Shown: piece after piece, positions 1-11,758 of the stretch
Position numbering within the stretch: position 1 is the stretch's first letter
How the letters are laid out: each line of letters starts with the position of its first letter
DNA from: Rhodamnia argentea
Taxonomy: Eukaryota > Streptophyta > Magnoliopsida > Myrtales > Myrtaceae
Direction of reading: 5' to 3'
DNA: 64,000 bases
Assembly (NCBI RefSeq): GCF_020921035.1
Contig: NC_063152.1
Span: forward strand, 23,882,887 to 23,946,886
Translations under genes and position numbers: made by a program
The notes under the pieces: generated by a model
Told to the model about the DNA's origin: nothing
Seen by the model: the letters and a program-made list of their open reading frames with translations, nothing else
The model's database searches: none

Positions 1-219
1 CTTGAAATTGTTTAATTCCGCATTAAGTTTCATTTTAGTTTAGAAGCACCCATTCACCCCATCTAGGTGTTATTGCTAGATACAACACCAACATTAGGCC
101 TCCTTCAAGAATTCATGAAGACAGGAAATAAGCTAGACACTGGTTATATAAACCCAACAGACAGTAATGAATAGATAACAACGACGCATGCCACACTTTA
201 ACCCTAGACCCAAGAAAAC
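1..219. repeat. Displaced 3' flank of the first MADS gene (left of the MULE)
   Basis: From about position 95 this sequence matches 13539-13665, the DNA just downstream of the second MADS gene; shared words include 'aagctagacac' and 'ccctagaccca'. It is therefore the original downstream flank of the MADS gene at 11759-12496, pushed 11.5 kb away by the MULE. No gene is visible in it. Confidence 0.8.
211..219. repeat. Left 9-bp target-site duplication of the MULE
   Basis: The word 'caagaaaac' directly precedes the left terminal repeat and occurs identically at 11688-11696 after the right terminal repeat. A 9-bp duplication is the signature length for Mutator-type transposases. Confidence 0.93.
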
Positions 220-350
220 GGGCTTTTTTCCAAACCAGGTGTAAAAAACCAAATAATTACCAAATCAGGGGTTGACTTTTTTTATTTACCAAATCGTGTG
301 TCGCCGCGGTCGTAGTGCCGAGCGACACTCGGCTCATAGTGCCGAAGCGA
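220..350 (+). repeat. Left terminal inverted repeat of the MULE
   Basis: It pairs with 11558-11687 in reverse complement. The first 22 bases are identical and the rest is imperfect. It contains two hairpins of the form GCCGAG-CGACA-CTCGGC (near 322 and 342, the second slightly altered), which also occur in the right arm. Such subterminal repeats often bind MULE transposase; that role is inference here. Confidence 0.88.
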
Positions 351-408
351 CACTCGGCTCGCCACACCGCCGAGCTGGGCCTTTAGTGCGACCCCGTTAG
401 GAGCCGTC

Positions 409-446
409 GGCACTATAAGTGCCGCGCCCGTCGCACTATAAGTGCC
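409..446. repeat. Palindromic subterminal motif GGCACTATAAGTGCC, two copies
   Basis: A 15-bp palindrome occurs at 409-423, a near copy at 433-446, and an exact copy near the other end of the element at 11537-11551. Its symmetric position at both ends of the MULE suggests a protein-binding site or a structural motif. Function is inferred only. Confidence 0.6.
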
Positions 447-3176
447 CCGCCACCGGTTTCCAATAAACAAATATAATAATTATATATTTGATTTTCATTA
501 AACTTGTATTATAGAGTAATATTAGAAATAATTTATCACACATGAAAGCGGTCAGGTTGGGGAAGAAAAGGCATGGCTAAATGGTCATGGGTTTTCATTT
601 ACAAATTGTGGACAATTAGATTGTAAAATGTACAACACTACACTCCTATCATTTTCATATTGTCTATAATTGATTGACTTGATGGCATGCGCTAATTTCA
701 TTTGATCCAAATGACGAGTTGTTGAAGAGTATGTATTAATCATAATTAATTAAGTAGGCAAATTGGGTTGATCACAAATTGATAACGATTATTCAGTACA
801 TTGTAATTAAGAAGGTGCAAACGAATTGGAGTTTTAAGTATCGAGCATAGGGACCTCAAACACCTAGCCGTTCTTTGTAAGCTAAGTACTTAACGATTTA
901 TTCTTTGTAGAATAAATTGTTAGTTGAGGTGTCATATACTATCCAAATAATGATAGTGCGGACACCAATTATTTTAGAAATAAAGAGCATGTTGCTTTTG
1001 ACGGTTGACGTTTTCCCTCCTTAGTTTTCACGTATCAAATTAAGGAATAATAAATTACGCGCATACTAAGAAAATAGAAAGAGGATTTCCTTCGTATTTA
1101 TTTTTTGACATCACACCATTCTCAAAATACTCAAAACAACGTAACGATCTCGAGACTTGCTACGGCACCCGAGGCTCCTTAATCCGAACATAAACCCAAG
1201 ATTAAAAATGAACAACCATGAAGAGACACACACCCTTTAGGAGAGACATCATGATAAGATCGACAATCTTGTGGTAATAGACGGTAACGTTTGACATTCT
1301 TAGCAAGCATTACGGTTGGCCTGAGATAGCCCTCAAGAGCGTTGAACAAGAAGACCTTTCCTTGCCTTCGTTGATTTGCTCCTCTGAACTGAATGTTACC
1401 GGGGCGTAGTACTGCTTCTGTTCTTGCATATGGACCCTCCTCGGTTGGCCTCGATCTTGATGTCATACGAGATCTTTCGAATATGTTCATCGGGCGTCGC
1501 TCGATCCGATTGTAGCTGTATGTGAGTTTGTCCTGGTCCGAGCGCTAACCCCGTGTTCGCGTACTTGAAATGGCTAGCTGCAATTGTTATCGTTGAATCA
1601 AATGTAAGAGAGCGTTACTTGCAAATATATTGATGATGAGTCAAAATTGTTTGTATGCAAATTGTGATACCAATTCACAAGAAGCCTGGACACAAGATGG
1701 TGCGGCGTAACTTGACGGTTGTAACTTTGCTAAGGATTTTCCTCTTTGCTCTAGGTTGTAAATTTGAAGAAAAGAATTCGTGGTCACTCTCAAACATAAT
1801 TAGTATATCGTACACCTCTATGCATTTTGTAAGTTACTTTGAACTATCATCTACCAGTGTTTATATGAGTAGGCATTATATTTTTTTAAGGGATCGATTG
1901 GTTTTTTAATTTATTATTTTCATTGGTAAAGCATTCATCCTATGAAGTTTGGAAAGATGCAAGTTGAGCTCATATATGTGTCTACACGATATGTTGTCTT
2001 TAGCTCTTTTGGAATAATTATGAGAGAACGAACCACTGATTCATATTTTTTTAAGGATAAATTGTATCGGGACATTTCATCAAAATTATCTCGAACATTG
2101 ATTGGGAAACAAAATAGGAATTTGACTGCCGGTAGTTGGATCGGTGATTTCATCTTGGATAGAAACATGCATAGAATCTTTTGAGGGTTGACCCCTTATA
2201 TATATATACTACTTTAAAGGAAATACGGTTGATAATATCTCTCGCAAAATGAGAGTTCATTTCTTTTCCGCTGATCAAGTTAATTTGAAGCTATTCATAC
2301 GGTTGTTTCAAAAAAGGAAAAAAAAAAGCAATCGAACACAATAATAAAAACAAGAAAATATATCGGAACTGGATTTACGCGATCCGATTGGCACACATAC
2401 TCCATGAGGAGCAGCACATGATTCACCATTAATCAAGCGACAAAACGAAAATTACAACTACACTTGAGTCACTAAAATACTGTCACTTTTATAGTCCTCA
2501 CAATTCATCGCGAGACAATCGATGACGAATTCACATAATTTTCCACAAGATTTACTAACTTGATCACCAAAAGCTCCTTTTGGATGAAATTTAAAAGGAG
2601 AAAATGCTCAAGCCACGTATTAATTTTACCGAAAATTTTTTGCCGGAGGTACCAAACTGATCCTTTTGTTTCCGACTTAGTATTAAAGTAATCCGTTTGA
2701 AATTTTTTGCACTAAAGTAATCTTCATACACAACTATGACACTAAAAGTGTACTTTTGCGGGTAAAAGTGAACATGAAATTTGCTGTTGGAAAACTTACG
2801 TGTGTTTAAACCGGGAGAAACGTAGAAAGTAGCTTCTCCAATAATCATATGATCTTCTTGAATAATTATATGATCTTCTTGAATGGAGATTAGTGTTTTA
2901 AAATTGCTCCATCTAATGCTTTTCTTCCACCATCCCCTTTTGATGCACATGGTCTACGGTTTTTGTGGTAGGTCAATTTTTAAGGTTTTAGTGATGAACA
3001 AAAAATTGCGTATGTGTTACCATGGGCACCGTTTCGTGGTTTTTATTTTTATTTTTTGGTGTTTTCTTCAAATAAATAAAAATGGATACGTGTCGAAACA
3101 CGACATATAATTGCATAAGATATACAAAAACACGAAATCTTCATAACGTATATCAAGTTAATTGCAATTACATGTA
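447..3176. other. MULE left arm, no recognisable gene
   Basis: This is AT-rich sequence inside the MULE. The only moderately long open frame is at 1179-1490 on the minus strand: 103 codons, basic, with no family I recognise. It could be a captured gene fragment. Overlapping open frames on both strands near 1935-2184 look fortuitous. Direct copies of a short 'tatgatcttcttgaat' word occur at 2848-2885. Confidence 0.5.
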
Positions 3177-5345
3177 CTAACGATGTCGTCTTCCTACATG
3201 ACCTCCTGTTCCGCAATGAGGTTGTCTCCGTTGATCAGGGAGCCTAGTGTCATACCGACGAGAACGAGGGTCCGACCGAGTAGGATATCTCGATGACGAA
3301 GGCATATCTTGTGAAAATATGTCATACCCTTCTGTAGGAGGGACTGGATAAGAATGAGAGAAATCGGGTCCATACTCCGAAGGAGAACTAGCCGGAGTCT
3401 GCGGATGTTGATCATCAAATGTTTCGTGGAACCGGGTGAACCCCGCATCGAAATGTTGGCTGAACCCCGGAGTGAACTCGGGAGCAAAATCCGTTGTATG
3501 ATATTCCATGGAATACGGGACGACATCATCATATGTATGAGCTCGAGGACTTCTCCGGGTCGGGTGAACAGTCTCATGGGGGTCATCCTCCTCGTCCGGC
3601 CCAACGGGTGTTGCCGTAATTGCTGGTTGAGGTGCTGGCATCATTGTTAGCCGCCGTTCCTCATTCCGGGCATATAACATTGTCCTAGCTATCGTCCTTA
3701 CTTTTTCCCAAGCTCGAGGAGATGGACCGACCGAATCCATGATATGTACGATCTGCTCAACCCTGTCACCCTAGTAATGATATTAAAATTAACAAAAGTT
3801 ATCAATATATCAATAATTTATGTTACTTAAAATAAGTAGTGAAATAAATTAAAATTAAAATGCACGAACCGTTGAACCCATTGCTCCCGCAATGTAAATC
3901 CACTTCCTTGTATGTCGACGGAACCACTCCATATATCCGAATGAAAGTGAAGTGTTTCGTTGAATGTCTACCCCGCACTATACGTTCGGCACGCCTGTTC
4001 CACAAATCGATCCACCGTCTATGCTTATTCTCCCAATCGCCTTGGGTGGCGTGTTATCAAGACCATGCAAGGCACTATGATCGTGAGGATTCTTAGGTAT
4101 TGAACGCCGCAACCGAAACTGCCGAAGTTCGGGATAGTCAACTATCAAGGTGATGAGTGGGACTTTCGCCCTCCAATAGTTTTGTCCGTGAAGGTAGACA
4201 TCTTCTTCAATTTCGTCATACGGCTCCCAAATAATCTGTTATCGTAATGAAATATATCAAATTACACCAAAGCTAAATTTAAAGATTAACATTATATTAA
4301 ACCCACTCGTGCTATCATTACTTACATCATCGGTCCCCATTCGATCAAATTGGTAGCGCATGTGTCACAGATCGTGGGGACGTCGTTGTAGTTCGGCCTC
4401 GACTCTCGAAACATACAACTTTAGATTTCATGTACTATACGCGCTACAAAAAATTAATGACGCACGAAATGAAAAAAGGCAATACATGACATACCGACTC
4501 ACCAAAGGTGTATCCGGGAAAGGAGCACGAAGTCGACCGGGGAGACACATTTGAACGCTCCCACGCCCAACTGAGTACATGTAGGGCACCGCCCATTTGC
4601 CTGCGTTTGGATCGGTTACACGGCATAGCTCCCGATACAACCATGCTAGTGCTCGGAACCCCAACACTTTGTTAGGGGCCTCGATGTTCGTTAATAGTGG
4701 GAGAAATAGCAAACTAACTCGAGCACCCGATTTGTCCGCAAAATATATCCTCCAATCAGCGAAGAACGAATGCCCTAGCATGATATAGTACGGTGTCCTC
4801 ATCGGCATCTTTCCGGAAGATGGTGAAAGTTTTCACTCAACCATCTTAAATTTATTTGTGTGCCGCGCGTTGAGGATGATCACGAGATTGCCCCAATTCC
4901 AATCGTAGGGCCGACAAGTCCCTCGATAGGAAGCCCTGTAATCATCGCAATGTCCTGCGGCGTGATCGTAACTTCACCTTCCGGCATATGAAAGGTATGG
5001 GTCTCGGCTTCCATCGCTCACCAATGCTGTAATCAAATGCCAACAGTTGGACAAACCCCATTTTATAAACACCGTAAAATCCCGAATCTTGCGATAAGGG
5101 AGTATTCGGGATCAAGTTCACCTACGTGTTGCGCCGCTCTTTGACATCTAAGAACCGCATTGCAGGTATTCGCAAAATTGTCACATCAACTATTAGTGAC
5201 TATTTTCATAATGTCGTGACAAATGACGGTTAACATGCTAAATTCCGCAATTACCTCTGTCCCATAAAGCTTGTGATCGTGTCGCGCCCTGTCCACTAAG
5301 TAGTGAATCATTCTCGGCCCCGTGAATGTGACTCCTCTGTGCCAT
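3177..5345 (-). pseudogene. Plant-mobile-domain (PMD/MAIN-like) gene of the MULE, decayed
   Basis: Read on the minus strand from ATG 5345, successive pieces match the plant mobile domain order: 'ENDSLLSGQ' and 'SQALWDRE' (5345-5255), then 'RFLDVKERRN' and 'YKMGFVQLLAF' followed by 'ERWKPR' (about 5160-5015), 'THTFHMPEGEVTITPQDIAM' (about 4990), 'LAWLYRELCR' and 'WAWERS' (about 4660-4560), 'IIWEPYDE' (about 4230), 'YMEWFRRHTRKWIY' (about 3930), and a Pro/Ser/Tyr-rich tail ending 'GTGGHVGRRHR' (3740-3177). Introns are plausible between blocks. There is an in-frame stop after 'RRNT', and frame changes occur near 'ERWKPR', before 'RRWIDLWN' and before 'YMEWF', so it cannot make a full protein. 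PMD proteins occur both as host genes (MAIN and MAIL1 in Arabidopsis) and inside MULEs; this one lies within the element and is probably element-borne. Its role in transposition is unknown. Confidence 0.82.
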
Positions 5346-5479
5346 TTCAACAATTGTGAAGAATGCTAAAATTTCGTAACTCTAAGTAATCGAGGAAGAG
5401 CACAGAGTTGAGTAATCAATCGAAGAAATATAGTCGATGATGAGAAATGAGAGCACTCGCCTCTAAAAAAAATAAAAGG

Positions 5480-5720
5480 ACACTGCACGCCCGTGAGGCG
5501 CCGCACCCCCATGGCGCAGACCATTATTGGCGCCGCCTCATGTGAGGGCGCCCCCCCCTGTGGCTGCGGCCATTATTGGCGCGCAGCCCTAGGAGTGGGG
5601 AGGCCCCTTCCGCCATAATGGCGCGGAAATGGGGGCCCTCCCGCGCCATTATTGTGACTAGGAGGGGTGCCTCACCCCTATTTTTGCAACGTCATTATGG
5701 TGTTATTGCCGTCCTACCTC
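5480..5720. promoter_or_regulatory. GC-rich divergent intergenic region of the MULE with repeated motif
   Basis: This lies between the two divergently oriented element genes. The motif CCATTATTGGCGC occurs at 5521 and 5570, and inverted or partial forms (GCCATAATGGCGC near 5612, GCGCCATTATTG near 5643) follow within 130 bp. The GC content contrasts sharply with the AT-rich surroundings. By position it could be a shared bidirectional promoter with transposase-binding sites. The motif arrangement is seen; the function is inferred. Confidence 0.5.
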
Positions 5721-6258
5721 CTTCACGGGTGCTACGCTTCTCTTTCGTGTTTAAAGCACGCTAAAGCTCCTCTCTCTTACTCTCGCATTTTCATCACTCT
5801 TGCTTTCCCCTCTCGTGTTCCAACCTCGCACTTCCTCTATTTCACTAAATTGTTGCCCTTGTTGTTGTAAGTGTATATTACGGTGTGTTTTTTTATATTT
5901 TTATTAATATCTACGTCTATTGAAATTAATTTCTAAATTTTTTTCCAGTTGTGATTTTGTCCCAAGCAACGTTGTTGCTCGGTGCATTGTCTTGAGTTAA
6001 GAAATATTCATTCGACGTGCTCTCCATCGATATTTCGAGGTTAATTTTGTTGTACCTATTTTTAGTTCAAGTATAGATTTATTTTTTGATTGTTATTTAT
6101 ACGTGAAATAATTATAATATTTAAAATTCATTGAATTTAATTTTGTAAACATTTCTTTAGCAAATTTTTATGGCTATAGAAGGATGTTTATTTCATTTGA
6201 TATATTGGTTGTTGTAATGTTTCTAAATGTAGCCCAAATAATTTATAATTTCTTTAGG

Positions 6259-8721
6259 AATGGCGTCTACATCGTTGCGATTTTGCATTGGGGAGGTAGA
6301 ATAGTGCAAAAGATTATGAGCTAATTACGAGGCGGAGAATCCACGGTTCGCGTTTGCAAATATATGACATTAGATGCATTACGTGCTACATTAGAGCGCA
6401 TTGAATATTACGAAATAGATATTCATAGATCATCTATAGATGCCCAAATGTCACACAAGGGTTTGTCGTGTATGATATAATGGACGGCGTGATGATAATA
6501 TGTTCGGATGATCCAGAATTTGCTAATGATCTTGGAATGGGGTTTCTAGTGTTTTATGTCATTGTAGATGAACACCAGGTGATACATGATTATCATACGG
6601 GGAAGGGTCCAATGTTTGTGAAGAAGAAGAAGATCAAGAAGGAGCGAAGAAGAAGAACAAGAAGGAGGAAGAGAAGAACAAGGACAATTTGCTGCGTAAT
6701 CGACCGGTGAGTCCGATGATAATAACGATAATAATGATGATGATGGTGATAATGATGATAATGACCATGATGAGGCTAGCGATGAAGACGATGATAGTTG
6801 GATGGACGGTGATGATAGTGATGTGTTGAATCGATAATATGGAGAGTTACTATAACAGTATAGTAACCCCATTCACTTGGTACATCCACGCCCTACTCAG
6901 ATCGACTTTGATATGATGAAGACATACAAGAGCAAAGCCGGCGGTACGGTATTTGATCCGTCGAAAGAATTTGCTGTTGGGCACTTTTTCCATCACGGAT
7001 GCGGTGCTAGTTGCCAGGAGTACTCAATGAGAAGAAATCATAGGTTTTGCTATGATACCACGAAGAAGAGAGAATATGTCATCAAGTGTGGTAATCGAAT
7101 GGACCATGTGGTAGGTCGCCATCACAAAAGTGGGTGGCATGTTTTGGAAAATAAGTAAGTATAATGGCCCACATACATGGTAATATACATGCATCCGATC
7201 ATCCGCACCTCGATCAAATGTACATATGTAGCTTCATCCAACAAATGGTTTCGCCCAACCGGATATCAAAATCAAGGCGATCATGGCGGAGATTCAAGAC
7301 AAGCTTAACTTCCAACCTACTTACCGTAAAACTGGAAGGCCAAACAATTGGCATTGCCAAAGAATTTGGCGGATGGGATGAGTCATATGGTAAGTTGAGG
7401 AGATACATGAACGCAATGATGAAAGAGAATCCAGTTCTCATTTCGTGATCAGAACGCATGGCTAGGATGAGAGCTGACGGTTTTCGACCGCATGTTTTGA
7501 ACTTTTAGGCAAACAATTGAAGGTTTCAAGTTGTCGGCTTTTATATTTGTCGACGGTACTTTCTTGTATGGAAAATACCGAGGAACGCTCCTTTGTGCGG
7601 CCTCACTTGATGGGAATAATCATAATTTCCATTGGCATTTCTGTGGTTGATAGGGAAAATGTTGACAAGCGGTGGTTTATGAATATGTCTGGAGATATGT
7701 CACTGAAGGGATTGATATTACAGACATATCGGATTCAACAAGCAATGCGAAAGACGGTGGCGTCCTCCACATGCCCACCATAGATATTGCATTCTTCATA
7801 TTGTCGCAACTACAAAAATATTTCAAAATGCTGACGGGATAAAACATGTTCAAATGGCGTAAATGTTAAATTTTGTAATTCCCACCTCAAAACTTTTACA
7901 AAATTTTACTATAATGTCTTGTCTGATTATTGTTGTAATGTGCTTTACGCGAATCAACGACGAAGTTCGATTTCATCATGAGCCAATTAGGAGGTCGATC
8001 AACCCATGTAATGGTGTGATCGATTCCAAGGGAGAAATGGACAAAGGCTTATGATGGAGGGAAGAGATATGGGTCGATGACCACAAATTTGGTTGAATCG
8101 GTCAACGGGATGCTAAACCCGTTCGTGGTTCCAATAACAGCCATGGTGGAAAAGGTTGTCTCATTATTTTGACACGAGGAGAACGATGTACACGACGCAA
8201 GGCCAACCAATGGCAATTTACGCAAATTGCGGGTGAAACGCTCCACAAAATAGCGAAAGGCAAAGAGGCATCGTAAGATGTTTCACTAAAGAGGGATTTA
8301 CAGTGAAACGCACGTGATAGAACTAGAGGACGGGGGCAACAAATACAAAGTGCATCTACACGAGCGAACATGCACATGTGGGAAATTTGAACAGTTGAAA
8401 ATTCCTTGTTCCCACGTAATTGCTATGCCACTACGTGCAATTGATTACACGGGTTCGTAGATGAATGCTATACGTTGGTCAAAACCCTTTGCTATCGGAC
8501 ATGTTTCATCCGTTAGGGCATCATACGGGATAAAGCTAATGAGTTGCCATTAGTTCCGATCAGGCGTATTAGGAAGAAAGGAAGGCCTCTGCATCTCGGA
8601 TACGTAATGAGATGGATCGAGAACCCCGAGCGTGGCGATTCGCGTAACCATTGCGCGAGAAATCGGGCACAACAGTAAACATGTGCGCACATCGGCCGGA
8701 TTAGTTGTGCCAATTATGTAA
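6259..8721 (+). pseudogene. MuDR-type MULE transposase, decayed
   Basis: The order of pieces matches MuDR-family transposases. An N-terminal domain ('YMTLDALRATLERIEYYEID', about 6360-6425) is followed by an Asp-rich linker (6710-6835). The MuDR DNA-binding region is at 6877-7150 ('FAVGHFFHHGC'), then 'IKIKAIMAEIQDKLNFQPTY' (about 7265). The catalytic core has 'FVDGTFLYGKYRGTLLCAA' with the first Asp at 7552-7554, and 'ISD' with the second Asp near 7732. Next come 'RWRPPHAHHRYC' (about 7768), 'YGSMTTNLVESVNGMLNPF' (about 8070), a SWIM zinc finger 'CTCGKFEQLKIPCSHVIA' (about 8370), 'KKGRPASRIRNEMD' (about 8575) and a worn zinc-knuckle tail ending at TAA 8721. At least five frame changes or stops separate the blocks, so the gene is dead. 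The start chosen is the ATG at 6259; an upstream ATG near 6169 is also possible. Confidence 0.88.
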
Positions 8722-9236
8722 AATAGTTTGTTGACATTTTTGTAATGTTATAATACCGCTCAACGATCATATTTATTACGTTCATTTTTTAGTTGATTTT
8801 TATATTACATGTGTAATTTTTTTTTTTTGACATTACCATATCTCAATTGCGCGATATTTCATCATTTATGTGTACATATAATTACTTAATTAATCTACGG
8901 CCAATAGTTTCCTACTTTGTGCACATATAATTGCTACATGTAATTGCACACATACACGTCGTCGGAGTATCCCTTCCCACCTCGTATGGAGCCAAAAACT
9001 TGGGCATCATGGACTTTTCAAATGCAAAAAGAGAATAATTCAAACTAAATTAATCAAACCCGTGAATCGCCCTGTGTGCGCAGCTACGTCGCACACATAA
9101 GGTGTGCGGCCTCCTTTGCGTGCTTATTGCAACGTTTTTTTTTTTTTTTTTCATGCGGTCATTTTGGACCGCACGTCTTGGTTGAGGAGGTCCCCAACCA
9201 AATACTCGGTTCGTGCCATAATGTAGCATGACCTCT

Positions 9237-9278
<42 letters not shown>

Positions 9279-11439
9279 TCTCAAATTTGAAGTGACATGA
9301 CCTCTCACCTCCCTCTCTCACTCTCTCTCTCTCTCTCTCTCTCCCCGTATTTGGGAGGCCCCGCCCCCTCTGCCGCTCGGCATCCCGGCGGGCCCCTGCA
9401 ACCCACCTGCAGGCGCCGCGGCGGGGCCCTCCCAAACACGGCTCAGCCGGAGGGCCTCCCCAAATCTCGGGATAAAGTGGATGGGAAGGAATTCAAGTTG
9501 GAGCGCAAAACGTTAGTCCGTTATTTTCTCTCATTCTTAAGTGCTTCGTGAAAAAGGAAGGACGGATGGATTCTCTCGTCCAACAAGACCGACCCGCCGA
9601 GCTGCAGTTCCCATGGCCGGACGGATTCTACGTTCGTGGCTGAATCCAGCAAGGAAATGGTAGATACTGCCTCCTAGACTTTTCGTCTTAATTTCTGTAA
9701 AGGTTCATTCATTATCGTTTTTTCACAACCATCACAATTTTGGTTTCATTTTGTGGAATTAGGTTGATCGGTTTTAAGGCCGTACATTTTTAAATGCCTA
9801 AAAATCCAAATAAGGTTTGGTTACCCTGATTTTATGTTCGTGGGCGATTGTCGCTCCAATGCGAGATACCGGTTTTGAGGAGCTTTGTTTTTTGAATACG
9901 CGTCCACCGGTAAGTTCCCCTCACACCTCTATAATTACATCACATAATGATACATTGCATTTCGTATGCATCATGAAAGATGTTTGTTATAAATTTGGAA
10001 TGTCGGCTATTTTTTTATCTTTTTCGTTATTGCCTAGTCGGGATTGTCAACCCGAGATTGGAAAATCCGACACGAATGGGGAAGGCTTTACTCCCACGGG
10101 CAAGAAGAAGAAGAGGAGGACTAAGAACCGAAGTGGACGAGGGTGAAGAATGGAAGAAATAAGAAAATGCTCAAACCATGAGCATAAAAGGGATGAGGAA
10201 GAGACGACCTCAATAGCCCCAAATCATTATTGTCTATCTACCTCGGACTTTTCTTGTCCCGCTTTCATATATTCCAACCATTAACTGAAAGCATTTCTCT
10301 AACAATTTCTCTAACAACATCTATTTTGTTCTACCCACCCTACGCTTTCTAATCAATTTTAAGTGGGAAGAAGAGCGGTTCTAGTCGTTCGCGGTCACTA
10401 ATCTCCTCAGATTCTTCCTAAAACGTAGCAAACATCGTATTCGAATCCATCTTATATCGCTCCACACCCGAGTTGTTTAATACGAGATTACTCCAATCCA
10501 CGTAAGCTAGACAATGACTTGAACCCTAATGAGCTTTATGGTCTACTAAAAAGTCAACATCGGCTCGTGAAATTTGCCTCTTTCCAAGTACTAAAATGAA
10601 CTTCACCAACCCCAAAAGATAAGACGCCTTAATGTCCTTTGATGTAAATTAATCTCTTCAATATCATGTACATTGAACTTTTCAATTTGTTCACAGCCAT
10701 GTTTTTTTGCTCCACTTACACAAGAAAGCACTTGGTAACTATTGATTGACAAAACATGATTAAAATAAAATAAAAAATTGCAAATTGCATGTTAAGAAGC
10801 CATTCTTTGAATAGCCTAAGAGGCATCTTTTTTTTTTTTCTTTTTTTGGGTAATCCTTTGCTTGTTTCTGAGGCTCGTGAGTGATGAGAGTCTCATTCGA
10901 CAAAGAATGCCTTTTTATTTTTTATTTTTTGCCCTCCTCATTCAAACATGAGGCATGAATATCATATGCTTTCGTGTGATATCGGTGGCTACATACACAT
11001 ACATAATTATAAGAATTCTCGAGCCGAATCGCTATCCCCTTAATCCACGGGTTGTTAAATCGCCGATTGCTTATGAGACTTCTTAGTTTGTCGCGTGATT
11101 TTTTGTTCGGATGAATTCAAGCTTCATCCCTAGCTAAGAGTTTGGTTCCCTAAGATTAGTCAATTACACTGAATTTTCGTAATCACCTAGCCCTTTGGAG
11201 TGCGGGATACCCCCGATTCAAATGCATGCACATACGAAAATTACCTTTTGCCCATTTAGCTTCCATCATTCACATATCAACCCAAGCTCACTTCTGGAAT
11301 GACCCCTTTTCGTCTTTTACTCTGAATCATTCCCTCTCGTAGAGACTTTTCCTAAACGGGATATTTCCATATCATCCACTGTCACAATTGCACCCCTAAA
11401 ATTTGTCCCAAGCACCAACATATGTTACGTTTCCATTGT
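8722..11439. other. MULE right arm, no recognisable gene
   Basis: Inside the element, downstream of the transposase. It contains CT microsatellites and a GC-rich stretch at 9355-9475 with potential to fold (gggaggccccgc against gcggggccctccc). An open frame at 9817-10146 has a Lys/Arg-rich end. I recognise no protein family. A captured host fragment is possible but unsupported. Confidence 0.5.
9243..9343. repeat. Two CT/GA microsatellite tracts
   Basis: Near-pure (CT)n runs at about 9243-9275 and 9313-9343 are separated by a short spacer that repeats 'cctctcacct'. Any open frames here are artefacts of the repeat. Confidence 0.9.
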
Positions 11440-11470
11440 GGGTGGGTGGGGTGGGGTGGGATGGGTGGGG
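11440..11470 (+). other. G-run tract next to the MULE right end (possible G-quadruplex)
   Basis: Seven runs of three or four G separated by one or two bases lie on the plus strand immediately inside the right subterminal region. The sequence satisfies the usual G-quadruplex pattern. No function can be read from the sequence. Confidence 0.6.
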
Positions 11471-11557
11471 CGATTGGCACCGCTCGGCACCAAAATGCGG
11501 GCGGCGGCCGTCGCATCCATAATGCGGGGACACCCCGGCACTATAAGTGCCGAGCGG

Positions 11558-11687
11558 GTGGCGGCCCCTCTCCGCCGCTGCGTGTTCCGAGCCGGGTGTC
11601 GCTCGGCATTTCGATTTGGTAAATAAAAAAGTCAACACCCGATTTGGTATTTACTTGTTTTTGTCCACCTGGTTTGGAAAAAAGCCC
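11558..11687 (-). repeat. Right terminal inverted repeat of the MULE
   Basis: The reverse complement of the left end at 220-350. The outermost 22 bases are identical, and the inner part shares the 'gagcgacac' hairpin stretch. A 15-bp palindrome at 11537-11551 lies just inside, as at the left end. Confidence 0.88.
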
Positions 11688-11696
11688 CAAGAAAAC
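11688..11696. repeat. Right 9-bp target-site duplication of the MULE
   Basis: 'caagaaaac', identical to 211-219. The following bases resume the MADS gene flank ('aatcttaatttcatc'), matching 'gatcttattttcatc' after the empty site in the paralog. Confidence 0.93.
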
Positions 11697-11758
11697 AATC
11701 TTAATTTCATCTTATTTCGTTTCACTAAGGACCAAGAAAACAACACTCCCAGATTCCT

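Larger units (their letters stand above)
220..11687. mobile_element. Mutator-like element (MULE), two-gene, 11,468 bp, decayed
   Basis: The ends are inverted copies. The left begins 'gggcttttttccaaaccagg' and the reverse complement of the right end reads the same. Similarity continues for about 130 bp, including two 'taccaaatc' words and a 'gagcgacac' stretch. Perfect 9-bp target duplications flank the element. It carries a MuDR-type transposase gene at 6259-8721 (+) and a plant-mobile-domain gene at 3177-5345 (-), transcribed away from each other. Both have in-frame stops and frameshifts, so this copy is not autonomous. MULEs carrying plant-mobile-domain genes are known in plants. The insertion lies 62 bp past the stop codon of the MADS gene at 11759-12496; the tandem paralog preserves the empty site at 13657-13665. 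The element therefore arrived after that gene duplicated, yet long enough ago to decay. Confidence 0.92.

Noticed and set aside
9297-9551. Open frame with a Ser-Leu run
   Set aside because: It is the translation of a CT microsatellite and a GC-rich flank, with no domain resemblance.
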